Part shown: piece by piece, positions 16,613 through 25,097 of the stretch
Numbering within the stretch: the stretch's first letter is position 1
Layout: each line of letters begins with the position of its first letter
Source of the DNA: TMED27 sp964350435
GTDB lineage: Bacteria; Pseudomonadota; Alphaproteobacteria; Micavibrionales; Micavibrionaceae
Direction: 5' to 3'
DNA: 46,935 bases
Assembly: GCA_964350435.1 (NCBI GenBank)
Contig: CAYGJS010000016.1
Location: forward strand, 1 to 46,935
Program-made: the position numbers and the translations under genes
Notes under the pieces: model-generated
Seen by the model: the letters and a program-made list of their open reading frames with translations, nothing else
The model's database searches: none
Told to the model about the DNA's origin: nothing

Positions 16613-17723
16613 ATGAATGCGGAAACCGAAAGCATTGTTAAGGATATTGAAAGTGCCTTGGCTTTGCTGAGGAGGCATCTTTGACTGGGATAATGCGGTT
16701 CTCAGGCTGGATGAATTGAACGCCCTTAGCGAAGATCCTGAATTGTGGTCGGATGCGGAAAAAGCCCAAAAAATTATGCGAGAGCGTACCCGACTGGATC
16801 ACCAGATTTCCGGTGTGCGGGCGATTGAGCAAAATCTGAATGATAATATTGAATTGATTGAACTGGGTGAGGCCGAGGGTGATGACGCTATTGTTGCGGA
16901 GTCCTTCAAGGCTTTAGAGGTTTTGCGCAAAGACGCCGAGAAACGCCAGCTTGAGGCATTGCTTTCGGGGGAGGCGGACGGGATGGATGCCTATTTTCAA
17001 GTCAATGCGGGCGCGGGCGGCACCGAGGCACAGGATTGGGCGAATATGCTGCTGCGGATGTATATTCGCTGGGCGGAGGGGCGCGGGTATAAGGTTTCGG
17101 TTTTGGAAATGTCAGACGGTGAGGAGGCGGGGATTAAGTCGGCGACGGTTAGGGTTGAGGGCGATCAGGCCTATGGGTGGATGAAAACCGAGACGGGCGT
17201 GCACCGGCTGGTGCGGATTTCGCCGTTTGATTCCAATGCCAAGCGGCATACGAGTTTTGCGTCCGTAATGGTTTCGCCGGTCATTGATGATTCGATTGAA
17301 ATTGAATTGGAAGACAAGGATTTACGGATCGACACGTATCGTGCCAGCGGAAAAGGCGGGCAGCATGTGAACACCACCGACTCGGCGGTGCGGATTACGC
17401 ATATCCCGACGGGAATTGCGGCGGCGGTGCAGAGCGAGCGTTCGCAGCACCAGAACAAGGCGAATGCGATTTTGCTGCTAAAGGCAAAACTCTATGAGGC
17501 CGAGCTTCGGCGGCGCGAGGAGCAGGCCTCGGCGGATCATGGAGAAAAAACTGATATCGGTTGGGGGCATCAGATCCGCTCTTATGTGTTGCATCCGTAT
17601 CAGATGATTAAGGATTTGCGGACGAATGTGGAAACGTCGAATACGGCGGCTGTGTTGGATGGGGATCTGGATATGTTCATAGAAGCGGCTCTGGCGCTTA
17701 AGCTTGTAAAAGATGCGGGGTAA
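16613..17723 (+). CDS. prfB: Peptide chain release factor 2, with programmed +1 frameshift
   Basis: RF2 ends translation at UGA and UAA. The gene is split: 16613-16681 encodes 23 codons, followed in frame by TGA (16682-16684). A +1 shift at CTT then continues as GAC TGG GAT from 16683 to the stop at 17723, giving 369 residues, the normal RF2 length. The shift site is classical: CTT TGA C preceded by the internal Shine-Dalgarno AGGAGG (16670-16675) with 3 bases of spacing, as in E. coli. The product carries the SPF-type codon-recognition motif (RISPFDSNAKR) and the catalytic GGQ (SGKGGQHVNTTDSAVR). The shift autoregulates RF2 level. A call starting at 16716 would miss the N-terminus. Confidence 0.95.
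16670..16685 (+). promoter_or_regulatory. RF2 recoding signal
   Basis: AGGAGG, 3-base spacer CAT, then the slippery CTT-TGA-C. The internal Shine-Dalgarno and the in-frame UGA stop favour +1 slippage when RF2 is scarce. Confidence 0.93.
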
Positions 17724-17801
17724 GCCGAGCGGGTGATCAAGTAGGGCTTGAACTCGGCGTGCGCTGAGTCTAGGCTTAGGTTTCAATTTTTGAGGACAGG
17801 C

Positions 17802-18968
17802 ATGAAATTTCAAACTCTTAGTGTTTTTGCGCTTCTTGGCATTATGGTTTGTGCCTCTCCTTCTTATGCGGAGCTTAAGATTAATCCTTTTCCCAAGGGT
17901 GAAAATCAAGATGCACCTGCGGCTTCGTCTTTGCCTGCTGCAGTTATTCCGCCCGCGAGCGATGCGCCGATCTCTCTGGATAAGCCTGAGGCGGTTACGG
18001 TTATTAAGACGCAAACATATAAAGGGGATGCGGCGGATGTTGTATTGCCCTTGCCGCAGGTTGCCGATGATTTGAGGCGACCGCCAGAGCTTAAAGCACA
18101 AGCGAAGGCTGATCGTGAGCGGGCACTTTATCAATCTTTGAAAGTGCCCGAGCCGGGCAGTGGTTATTTTGCCGAGAATGGGTCCTTGCCGCCGCCTGAG
18201 GATTTGACGGCGAGGATTGTTGCGCCTGTGGATGAGCCTGCGGTTGAGGTTTCTATGGATAGTCTGCAAGCGGCTGAGCGAGGGCTTGCGCCGCTTAAGC
18301 CTCTGGATTTGGCGGAGGAAGCGCAAGCAATGACCAAAAAGCCGAAGCCTTTGGAGGCCAGAATGTCTGATCGTTTATCGGATCAGTTGGCGAAGCAAGG
18401 GCTGGGTGCGCTTGATGGTTCTTATAAAGCGGAGATGGGCGTCGATAAAATGCTGCCTATTCTTGACGGTTCAGTGGTGGAAGCTGTTGTGATGGCTGTG
18501 CCGCAAGCCGAAGCGTCGCCGCAGGAGGTTGTGGTTGAGATTGATTCACCGCCAGCCAATCCTGTTTATGCACCGCGTCATGACCCGTCAAAATTGGTGC
18601 GCCTTGATCTTGAGAATAAAAAGATTGAGCGTATGGATGGAGCGGTTTTGGGGGGTGCACCGATGGTGCAGGCTTCGGTGGGTCATGCAGAGTTTTACGC
18701 CCCGATGCAGGATTGGGCGGCGAAGGAAGGGCAGAGTATTCGCAGTGTTTTACAGGATTGGTCGTACCGCGCGAATGTTGATCTGGTTTGGGATTCGCGT
18801 AATGAGTTTGCGGTTCTTGATGGTTTTACCCAGAAGTCTGCCTATGAGCATGCGGTGAAGGCTCTGCTTGATCAGTATGAGAATGACCAAGTCCGCCCTG
18901 TGGCGCAGTTGCACATCGATCCCGCCACGCAAGAGCGCGTTTTGGTGGTGCAGGTTGAGGGTCTTTAA
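17802..18968 (+). CDS. Exported protein with a TcpQ-like C-terminal domain
   Basis: 388 residues. A Sec signal peptide ends near SYA (residue 23). It is followed by about 270 Pro/Ala/Glu-rich, low-complexity residues and a C-terminal domain (about 298-388). That domain contains DWAAKEGQSIRSVLQDWS, NVDLVWDSRNEF, YEHAVKALLDQY and LVVQVEGL. This pattern matches the TcpQ/PilL C-terminal domain of type IV pilus and secretion-related outer-membrane accessory proteins. No other pilus gene is nearby, so its machine is unknown. The ATG at 17802 has a GAGGACAGG ribosome site; the frame is open further upstream without a signal peptide. It lies 78 bp after prfB and precedes another exported protein on the same strand. 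Confidence 0.72.
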   Translation: MKFQTLSVFALLGIMVCASPSYAELKINPFPKGENQDAPAASSLPAAVIPPASDAPISLDKPEAVTVIKTQTYKGDAADVVLPLPQVADDLRRPPELKAQAKADRERALYQSLKVPEPGSGYFAENGSLPPPEDLTARIVAPVDEPAVEVSMDSLQAAERGLAPLKPLDLAEEAQAMTKKPKPLEARMSDRLSDQLAKQGLGALDGSYKAEMGVDKMLPILDGSVVEAVVMAVPQAEASPQEVVVEIDSPPANPVYAPRHDPSKLVRLDLENKKIERMDGAVLGGAPMVQASVGHAEFYAPMQDWAAKEGQSIRSVLQDWSYRANVDLVWDSRNEFAVLDGFTQKSAYEHAVKALLDQYENDQVRPVAQLHIDPATQERVLVVQVEGL

Positions 18969-18978
18969 AAAAACGATC

Positions 18979-18997
18979 ATCGGGGTTAATCCCTGAT
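18979..18997 (+). terminator. Weak hairpin after the TcpQ-like gene
   Basis: ATCGGGG/CCCTGAT with loop TTAAT, one G-T pair, and no strong T-run. It could attenuate rather than fully terminate. Confidence 0.3.
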
Positions 18998-19008
18998 TTC
19001 CCACAGTT

Positions 19009-19017
19009 TTATCCACA
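19009..19017 (+). promoter_or_regulatory. Single consensus DnaA box
   Basis: TTATCCACA matches the DnaA consensus exactly. A related TTTCCCACA lies 11 bases upstream. They are in the 168-bp leader region between two exported-protein genes. There is no cluster or AT-rich unwinding region, so it is not an origin. Confidence 0.3.
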
Positions 19018-19136
19018 GCGGACATGCCCTGAATGGCGTATGGTTTTGACTCTTTTACCGGGGTTTGTAATGGTGGGAGTGTGAATATTGGTGTGATTTG
19101 TGTTTCTGGCGATATTCTGACAGTTTGGAGAAAAAA

Positions 19137-22100
19137 ATGCGCGTTCGTTCCCTGTTATCCGCTACGGCTTTGTTGGCTTCGCTTGGCTTGTCATCGGCGT
19201 TGAGTTCGAAAGCGATGGCGGCGGGTACACAGTTTCTGAACCCGAATGCCAGTTGGGCGGTCTCACAGATGGGGCAGGGATCTGCGGCTTATTGTGCGTT
19301 GGCGCGGCGGTTTCAGCAAAATACGATTTTGACATTGGCGCGGAATGCTTCGGATGAAACATCGTTTGCGCTCGATTTTCAGCGGCCTGTGTTTAAGGTT
19401 GGGCAGCAGGTGGATGTGGTTTTGGATCCTGGCGCGGGGCAGCAGCGCAGTTATAAAGCGACACCGGCTTCTAATCAGGCGTTTGTGACCCGTATGGGGC
19501 GCGATTCGTCCTTCTTTAAGGCCTTGGAGAAGACCGGGTTTTTGCGGGTCGAGATTAATGGCCAATCCTATCATTTCAATATTTCCGATTTGAGCGACGG
19601 GCAGAGCAAGCTTGAGAGCTGTATGGTGTCTATGGTTATGCCGGCGGCGGGCGATGAAACCGATATGGCGATGGAGGGCGGGGTTTTGACGCCGGGGCCG
19701 GAAAGTGTCGGGGCTGCGCCGGCAGCGGATTTGAGTTCTTATCGTCAGGAGATCAACACTTTACGCCGTCAGATTGCGAATTTGACCAAACAGAATGAAA
19801 GTTTGAGCGGGCAAGCTGGTGTGCCTGTGAGCGGGGATTTGACGGTTTTAAGTTCGCGGATTGAGACTCTTACGGCGGAAAAGAAGGTTCTCGAGCAGCA
19901 GCTTGCTGCTGCAAATGAGCCAAAGCTTACGACTATTCGTCCGAATGAGGATGTTGTGGAGCTGGAGAGTTTACGCAAGGAAAATTTGCGGTTGAAGGCG
20001 GAGCTGCAGACGGATCAGCCTTCTGCGGATGTTTTGGCAGACTATCAGTTGCAGATTGAAGGTTTGAAATCGGAGAATAAACGATTGCTTGCGTCTGTGG
20101 CGGAGGTCAAAGATGCTGGCGGCGGCCTGCAGAGTGCGGCTCTGGAGGGGCGTGTGCGGGAGCTTGAGGCGGAGAATGCGGCTCTCAATGCGCAGGTTTC
20201 ACAAATTTTGGCGCAAGGTGAGGTTGCAGATACTGCTCCGTCACCGGAACTTGCAGCTTTGCAGGCTGAAAATGCGGAGTTGAAAGCCAATTTATCCAAG
20301 AAGGGCGTTGATTCAGAACTTTTGGAGCAGTTGCGCCAGCAAATTGCACAGGTTCAGAATGAAAACCGTTTGCTCGAAGAGACGGCAGGCAAGATTGAGA
20401 GCGATCTGAAGGCGGCGCATTTGGCGGAAATGGAGACTTTACGGCAGGAAAATGCCTTAAGTCTTGATAAGGTTAAAGCCGAGATGGCGGGGTTGGCGCA
20501 GGATGATACTGTGCTTGCGGCTCTCCAAGCCGAGGCTGAGGATTTGAAGTCCCAGAATACGAGTTTGCAGGCCAAGATTGAAGCGGATAAAGCGGCGTTG
20601 ACAGAAGTTGCGGCTTTGCGTGAGGCTAAGGCTGCGCTAGAGGCACAGAAAGCGGAGCTGGAGAGCAAGCTTGCGCGCGCTGAGAGCGCGGATACATCTG
20701 CGGCAGAAAAGCTGGCGGCGCTGGAGGCAGAAAATTCTGCTTTGAAAGCGAAGGTTGAATCTGTGCAGGTTCTGGTGGTGAATTCCGAAGAGAATCTGGC
20801 TGCGCTGGAGGCTGAGAATAGCGGTTTGCAGGCGCAGATCACAGAAGCGCAGAGCGAGCAGCTTTCCGTTTCAAGAAGCCTTGAGGCCGAGCTGGCTGCG
20901 CTGGAGGCAGAAAAATCTGCGCTTAATGCGCAAATCGAGAGCGCGTCGGCGGCAGAGGCGTCATTGAGTGAACTCACGGTTAAAAATCAGAGTTTGAAGG
21001 AGGCTTTGGGCGAGGTCGTGGCTTTGGCGGAAAGCTATAAGTCTAAGGCGATTGATGCGGCAGCAGATTCCGAGGCTTTGGCGACGCTGATGGCGGATAA
21101 GGCGGTTTCGGAGGGCAAGCTGGCGGTTTTAGAGCAAAAGAATGCTGAACTTGAGAAACGGCTGATCGAGAATTCCCGCGTGGCTGTGGCAGAAGAGGAT
21201 GCGGTCGCAAAAGAGGAGGCGTTGCAAAAAAAGATTGCGATGCTTGAGGATCAGCTTGAAATGGTCAAGGCGCAGAAGGATGACGAGATTGAGCAGATGC
21301 AGCGCAAATTTGCATCCCTTGAGGGCAAGGCGGCACATGCAGTTCCGGCGGTTGTAGAGCAGAAGGCGGCTGTTGCTGCTGCGCCTAAGCCTGCTCCCAC
21401 GCCCACGCCCACGCCCACGCCTGTTACCAAGCCCTTGGAGGCTTCAAAAGTGGCTTTGGCTTCTGCTCCGGAATCGGCGGCTCTTTTGCGACCTGAAGAA
21501 GTTGTTGTTGCCAAGGAGATTGTTCCGCATGCGCGTGTGCCCAATCCGCGTGTGCAGGAGATTGTGAGGCCTGATGCTTTTGCTCGGGTTCCGCTGGCGC
21601 GGGCTGAGGCGGCGCAGCAGGAGGATATGAGCGGGCTTAATCAGGCGCAGATTTTGGAGCGTCAGATGAAGGGGCGCATTGAAAATGGCGGGCTTATGGC
21701 CTCCAAGAAGCAAGATCCTTTTGAGGATATGAGCGTTACGCCAGAGCAGGCTTATGCGGATGTGGTGGCGGAGGGTCTTCGCCCGGTGGAAGCCCTGAAA
21801 GCGCCTTTAGAGCGGGCGCAGGAGGCTGTGTCTATTCCTCAGGCGGATTTCCAGCCTGTGAGTTCGCCTGTGATGGACGGGCTCTATCGTCCCGGGTTTG
21901 ATATTGCGCAGATGCTGAATGCCAGCCGCAGTGTTGAGAAGGGTAGTTTTGAAGTTATTCAAGGGGCAACAGATTCACAGCGTGTGGCGTATCAATGGGT
22001 GACCCCGGCGCGGGTTTTTGGTTCTGCGGAGCAGCAGCCATTGGCTTCGGCGGGGCAGTTTGACAATTTTGTTGAGGCGTATATTGAGCGGACGCAGGAA

Positions 22101-22361
22101 CGCTGCCCCGGTGAATTTGCTGTTTCTCTTGATCGCACGAGCGGTGAAGGTGAGGCGCGGGCTGATAGCTATGAGGTTGCCTGTGTGGGCGGGGATATAA
22201 GTTCCTCCGCTTCGCTGCTGTTTTTTGCCAAAGGCGAAACTTTTACGGCGGTGGCCTATGAAGCCCCGACGAATAAGTTGATGGAGGCGATGGAGAGCCG
22301 CAACCAGATCATGCAAATGGTGCAAGGTCAGGGTGGTGGATGGACGCTGGCATCGCGGTAA
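19137..22361 (+). CDS. Giant exported coiled-coil protein
   Basis: 1074 residues. A signal peptide ends near AMA (residue 28). An N-terminal beta-rich domain (about 30-165) with two cysteines is loosely like IalB-type domains. A coiled coil (about 200-730) follows, made of many degenerate ALEAENSALKAK-type units. A Pro/Thr linker (about 750-765) is encoded by a hexamer repeat. A low-complexity region precedes a C-terminal globular domain (about 930-1074) with two cysteines. The protein probably spans part of the periplasm as a rod. The ATG at 19137 with GGAG 7 bases upstream and the signal peptide decide the start; the open frame extends to 19098. I do not recognise the family. The TcpQ-like gene upstream suggests a joint envelope function (inference). 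Confidence 0.75.
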   Translation: MRVRSLLSATALLASLGLSSALSSKAMAAGTQFLNPNASWAVSQMGQGSAAYCALARRFQQNTILTLARNASDETSFALDFQRPVFKVGQQVDVVLDPGAGQQRSYKATPASNQAFVTRMGRDSSFFKALEKTGFLRVEINGQSYHFNISDLSDGQSKLESCMVSMVMPAAGDETDMAMEGGVLTPGPESVGAAPAADLSSYRQEINTLRRQIANLTKQNESLSGQAGVPVSGDLTVLSSRIETLTAEKKVLEQQLAAANEPKLTTIRPNEDVVELESLRKENLRLKAELQTDQPSADVLADYQLQIEGLKSENKRLLASVAEVKDAGGGLQSAALEGRVRELEAENAALNAQVSQILAQGEVADTAPSPELAALQAENAELKANLSKKGVDSELLEQLRQQIAQVQNENRLLEETAGKIESDLKAAHLAEMETLRQENALSLDKVKAEMAGLAQDDTVLAALQAEAEDLKSQNTSLQAKIEADKAALTEVAALREAKAALEAQKAELESKLARAESADTSAAEKLAALEAENSALKAKVESVQVLVVNSEENLAALEAENSGLQAQITEAQSEQLSVSRSLEAELAALEAEKSALNAQIESASAAEASLSELTVKNQSLKEALGEVVALAESYKSKAIDAAADSEALATLMADKAVSEGKLAVLEQKNAELEKRLIENSRVAVAEEDAVAKEEALQKKIAMLEDQLEMVKAQKDDEIEQMQRKFASLEGKAAHAVPAVVEQKAAVAAAPKPAPTPTPTPTPVTKPLEASKVALASAPESAALLRPEEVVVAKEIVPHARVPNPRVQEIVRPDAFARVPLARAEAAQQEDMSGLNQAQILERQMKGRIENGGLMASKKQDPFEDMSVTPEQAYADVVAEGLRPVEALKAPLERAQEAVSIPQADFQPVSSPVMDGLYRPGFDIAQMLNASRSVEKGSFEVIQGATDSQRVAYQWVTPARVFGSAEQQPLASAGQFDNFVEAYIERTQERCPGEFAVSLDRTSGEGEARADSYEVACVGGDISSSASLLFFAKGETFTAVAYEAPTNKLMEAMESRNQIMQMVQGQGGGWTLASR
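21396..21419 (+). repeat. CCCACG hexamer microsatellite
   Basis: Four perfect tandem copies encoding a Pro-Thr repeat in the linker of the coiled-coil protein. Copy-number change would lengthen or shorten the linker without a frameshift. Confidence 0.85.
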
Positions 22362-22380
22362 TTTTTGATTGTGTTTTTAT

Positions 22381-22413
22381 AAAAAAGGAGCTTCGTTGCG
22401 GAGCTCCTTTTTT
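22381..22413. terminator. Bidirectional rho-independent terminator
   Basis: A 15-bp stem with one G-T pair (22381-22395 / 22399-22413), loop TTG, A-tract on the left and T-tract on the right. It serves the coiled-coil gene (+) and phaR (-). Confidence 0.9.
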
Positions 22414-22434
22414 GTTGTATCCGTTTTTGAACGG

Positions 22435-22983
22435 TTAGTCTTTTTGCTGCGTGGCTGTCTTGCCATAGCTGCCGACATTGAAAGGTGCGAACATCTTCAT
22501 CGCGTTTTCAAACATTTCCATGTTTTTGCGGCTGATTTCTTCGAAGTTAGGGACACCGGGCATAGAACCTACGCTTGGGACTTGCGGGAACATGCCCTGC
22601 ATGGAGTTGATCCCTTCGAAGGATTTGTTGATGTGTTCACGCATCTGCTCCTGATTTTTGACGAAGACATCGAGGCTTTGTTCCAGATAATTGGGAACGA
22701 GCATTTGCACGTTGTCACCGTAAAAACCGATGAGGTTTTTCAGGAAGCCGACGGGGAGCATGTTTGCGCCTTTGGATTCTTGGTCGACGATTATCTGGGT
22801 GAGCACGGAGCGTGTAATATCGTCACCGCTTTTTGCGTCATAGACGACAAAGTCGTATCCGTCTTTGACCATTTCGCACAAATCATCGAGCGTTACATAG
22901 CTACTCCGACCCGTATCATAAAGACGACGGTTCGCATATTTTTTGATAACGACAGGTTCTTCCTGTCCGCGTTTCTTGGCCAT
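22435..22983 (-). CDS. phaR: Polyhydroxyalkanoate synthesis repressor PhaR
   Basis: A 182-residue cytoplasmic DNA- and PHB-binding repressor. The N-terminal domain is intact: VIKKYANRRLYDTGRSSYVTL, then YDFVVYDAKSGDDITRSVL. A PHB-accumulation regulatory region (FYGDNVQMLVPNYLEQSLD) follows, with a Met/Phe-rich tail. When granules are absent PhaR represses phasin genes and itself. The ATG at 22983 is chosen, with AGGTG upstream; a GTG at 22992 is in frame. It is divergent from phaA across about 170 bp that hold repeated TGC/A-tract motifs. Confidence 0.93.
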   Translation of the reverse strand: MAKKRGQEEPVVIKKYANRRLYDTGRSSYVTLDDLCEMVKDGYDFVVYDAKSGDDITRSVLTQIIVDQESKGANMLPVGFLKNLIGFYGDNVQMLVPNYLEQSLDVFVKNQEQMREHINKSFEGINSMQGMFPQVPSVGSMPGVPNFEEISRKNMEMFENAMKMFAPFNVGSYGKTATQQKD

Positions 22984-23030
22984 TTTTTGCACCTATTCAT
23001 AATTTTGCTGCGTTGGAATTATTTTTATTA

Positions 23031-23086
23031 TGCACAAAAAAACTGCGTTTGAAAAGTCTTATTTGCTGCGAGTGCAAAAAAACATA
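23031..23086. promoter_or_regulatory. Candidate PhaR operator region between phaR and phaA
   Basis: TGCACAAAAAAACTGC (23031-23046) and a TGCTGCGAGTGC block followed by an A7 tract (23064-23086) are near-repeats of each other. They resemble the phasin promoter motif at 8593-8605. PhaR proteins are known to bind TGC-rich sites. Confidence 0.4.
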
Positions 23087-23156
23087 GAGAATTGCGTTGC
23101 TAAGGCCGGTTATAGATTCTATTGTTTGCGAAGGTTTAATCTTTCGGAGAGTTAAG

Positions 23157-24338
23157 ATGAGTGAAGAAAAATCGATTGTTATTGTTGCAGCGAAAAGGTC
23201 GGCGATCGGGTCGTTTGGCGGGACACTTGCGGGGATGGCGGCGCATGAGATTGGCGGCTTTATTATTGCGGCGGCACTTAGTGATGCCGGCGTTGCGGCG
23301 GTGGATGTTGATGATGTTGTGATGGGGCAGGTTTTGTGCGCGGGGCAGGGGCAGAACCCTGCGCGGCAGGCAGCGATGGCGGCGGGGGTTCCGCAAGAAA
23401 AAACGGCGCTGACGATCAATCAGGTTTGCGGCTCAGGGCTTCGGGCCGTTGCGATGGGCGCGCAGGCGATTTTGTGCGGGGATGCAAGTATCGTTGTTGC
23501 GGGCGGGCAGGAAAATATGAGCGCTTCGCTGCATGGCATACATATGCGTGATGGCGTGAAGTTTGGAAATACGGAGATGGTTGATACAATGATCGCCGAT
23601 GGTCTGTGGGATAGGTTTAACGATTATCACATGGGCATAACGGCAGAAAATATTGCGGAAAAATTTTCCATCTCGCGTGAGGATCAGGATGAATTTGCCG
23701 CCCAGTCGCAAAACAAAACCGAGGCGGCTATCGCCGCGGGGAAGTTTAAGGATGAGATTGTGCCGCTTATTATTAAGACGCGCAAAGAAGAGATTACGTT
23801 TGACCAAGACGAGTTTCCGCGTGCGGGCGTGACGGCAGAGAGTCTTGCGAAGTTGCGCCCTGCGTTTAAGAAGGACGGAAGTGTTACGGCGGCGAATGCG
23901 TCGGGTTTGAATGACGGGGCCGCTGTGGTTGTTCTTATGAGCGCCGAAGATGCCAAAGCGCGTGGACTTACGCCGCTTGCTCGGATTAAGAGCTGGGCGA
24001 CGGCGGGGGTTGATCCGTCGATCATGGGGACAGGGCCGATACCGGCAAGTGCGAAGGCACTAGAAAAGGCGGGTTGGTCTGTGGGTGATCTTGATCTTGT
24101 TGAATCCAATGAGGCGTTTGCTGCACAATCATTATGTGTTTTGCGTGAGGCGGGGTTTGATCCCGAGAAGACTAATGTGAATGGCGGGGCGATTGCGCTC
24201 GGGCATCCGATTGGTGCATCTGGTACGCGGGTGCTTGTGACTTTGTTGCATGAGATGAAGCGGCGAGGAGCGCACAAAGGTCTTGCGACATTGTGCATTG
24301 GCGGTGGCATGGGAATTGCTATGTGCGTGGAAAGATAA
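23157..24338 (+). CDS. phaA: Acetyl-CoA acetyltransferase (beta-ketothiolase)
   Basis: A 393-residue biosynthetic thiolase that condenses two acetyl-CoA to acetoacetyl-CoA, the first step of PHB synthesis. Catalytic residues are present: C91 in NQVCGSG, H350 in ALGHPIGASG and C380 in TLCIGGG. The length is standard. The ATG at 23157 has GGAGAG about 7 bases upstream; the frame open to 23097 has no homology. phaB starts 20 bp after the stop, so they share a transcript. The context (phaR, phaB) supports PHB use rather than degradation of acetoacetyl-CoA. Confidence 0.93.
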   Translation: MSEEKSIVIVAAKRSAIGSFGGTLAGMAAHEIGGFIIAAALSDAGVAAVDVDDVVMGQVLCAGQGQNPARQAAMAAGVPQEKTALTINQVCGSGLRAVAMGAQAILCGDASIVVAGGQENMSASLHGIHMRDGVKFGNTEMVDTMIADGLWDRFNDYHMGITAENIAEKFSISREDQDEFAAQSQNKTEAAIAAGKFKDEIVPLIIKTRKEEITFDQDEFPRAGVTAESLAKLRPAFKKDGSVTAANASGLNDGAAVVVLMSAEDAKARGLTPLARIKSWATAGVDPSIMGTGPIPASAKALEKAGWSVGDLDLVESNEAFAAQSLCVLREAGFDPEKTNVNGGAIALGHPIGASGTRVLVTLLHEMKRRGAHKGLATLCIGGGMGIAMCVER

Positions 24339-24358
24339 ATTTAATGAAAGAGAATGGA

Positions 24359-25081
24359 ATGGAAAAAGTAGCAGTTGTTACCGGCGGAACGCGTGGAATA
24401 GGTTTGGAGATTTCTAAGGCTCTTATTCAGAAGGGCTATAAGGTTGCGGCTGTTTATCATGGCAATGAAGCAGCGGCGAAAGAGTTTAAGGCGGAAACCG
24501 GGCATGCAGCATATAAGCTGGATGTTGCAGATTTTGAGGCCTGCATGAAGGTGATGGCGAAAATCGAAAAAGATATGGGCGGCATTTATGCGCTTGTAAA
24601 TAATGCCGGTATCACCCGCGATGGGATGATGCACAAAATGACTTCCGAGCAATGGCATGCGGTGATCGAAACCAATCTGACCTCTTGCTTTAATGTTTGC
24701 CGCGCCGTGATTGAAGGGATGCGGGAGCGTAAAGGCGGACGGATTGTGAATATCAGTTCGATCAATGGGCAAAAAGGGCAGCTCGGGCAGACAAATTATG
24801 CGGCGGCCAAGGCCGGGATGATTGGGTTCGGTAAGTCCTTGGCTCTGGAGAGCGCACGTAAAGGGATAACGGTTAATACGATTTGCCCGGGCTATATCAA
24901 GACCGAGATGACGGAGGCCATGGATGCGTCTGTGCTGGAAAGTATTATATCCGGCATTCCTCTCGGGAGAATGGGAACGCCGAAGGAGATTGCAGCCTGC
25001 GTGACGTTTTTACTTTCCGATGAGGCGGCGTTTATAACCGGCGCGACTTTGTCTGCTAATGGTGGTCAATACATGGCTTAA
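24359..25081 (+). CDS. phaB: Acetoacetyl-CoA reductase
   Basis: A 240-residue short-chain dehydrogenase that reduces acetoacetyl-CoA to (R)-3-hydroxybutyryl-CoA with NADPH. Seen: cofactor motif TGGTRGIG near the N-terminus, NNAG, catalytic Ser in NISSINGQKGQLGQ, the YAAAK Tyr/Lys pair and the C-terminal GATLSANGGQYMA. The ATG at 24359 gives the usual N-terminus MEKVAVVTGG and has GAGAATGGA upstream; an ATG at 24344 is a real alternative. The phaA-phaB order is that of PHB operons. No phaC synthase gene lies in the window. Confidence 0.92.
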   Translation: MEKVAVVTGGTRGIGLEISKALIQKGYKVAAVYHGNEAAAKEFKAETGHAAYKLDVADFEACMKVMAKIEKDMGGIYALVNNAGITRDGMMHKMTSEQWHAVIETNLTSCFNVCRAVIEGMRERKGGRIVNISSINGQKGQLGQTNYAAAKAGMIGFGKSLALESARKGITVNTICPGYIKTEMTEAMDASVLESIISGIPLGRMGTPKEIAACVTFLLSDEAAFITGATLSANGGQYMA

Positions 25082-25097
25082 AGGTTATGATTGATTC

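Noticed and set aside
19009..19017. Consensus DnaA box as evidence for a replication origin
   Set aside because: It is a single box with one weak neighbour, no AT-rich unwinding element and no dnaA/dnaN nearby; chance occurrence is likely.
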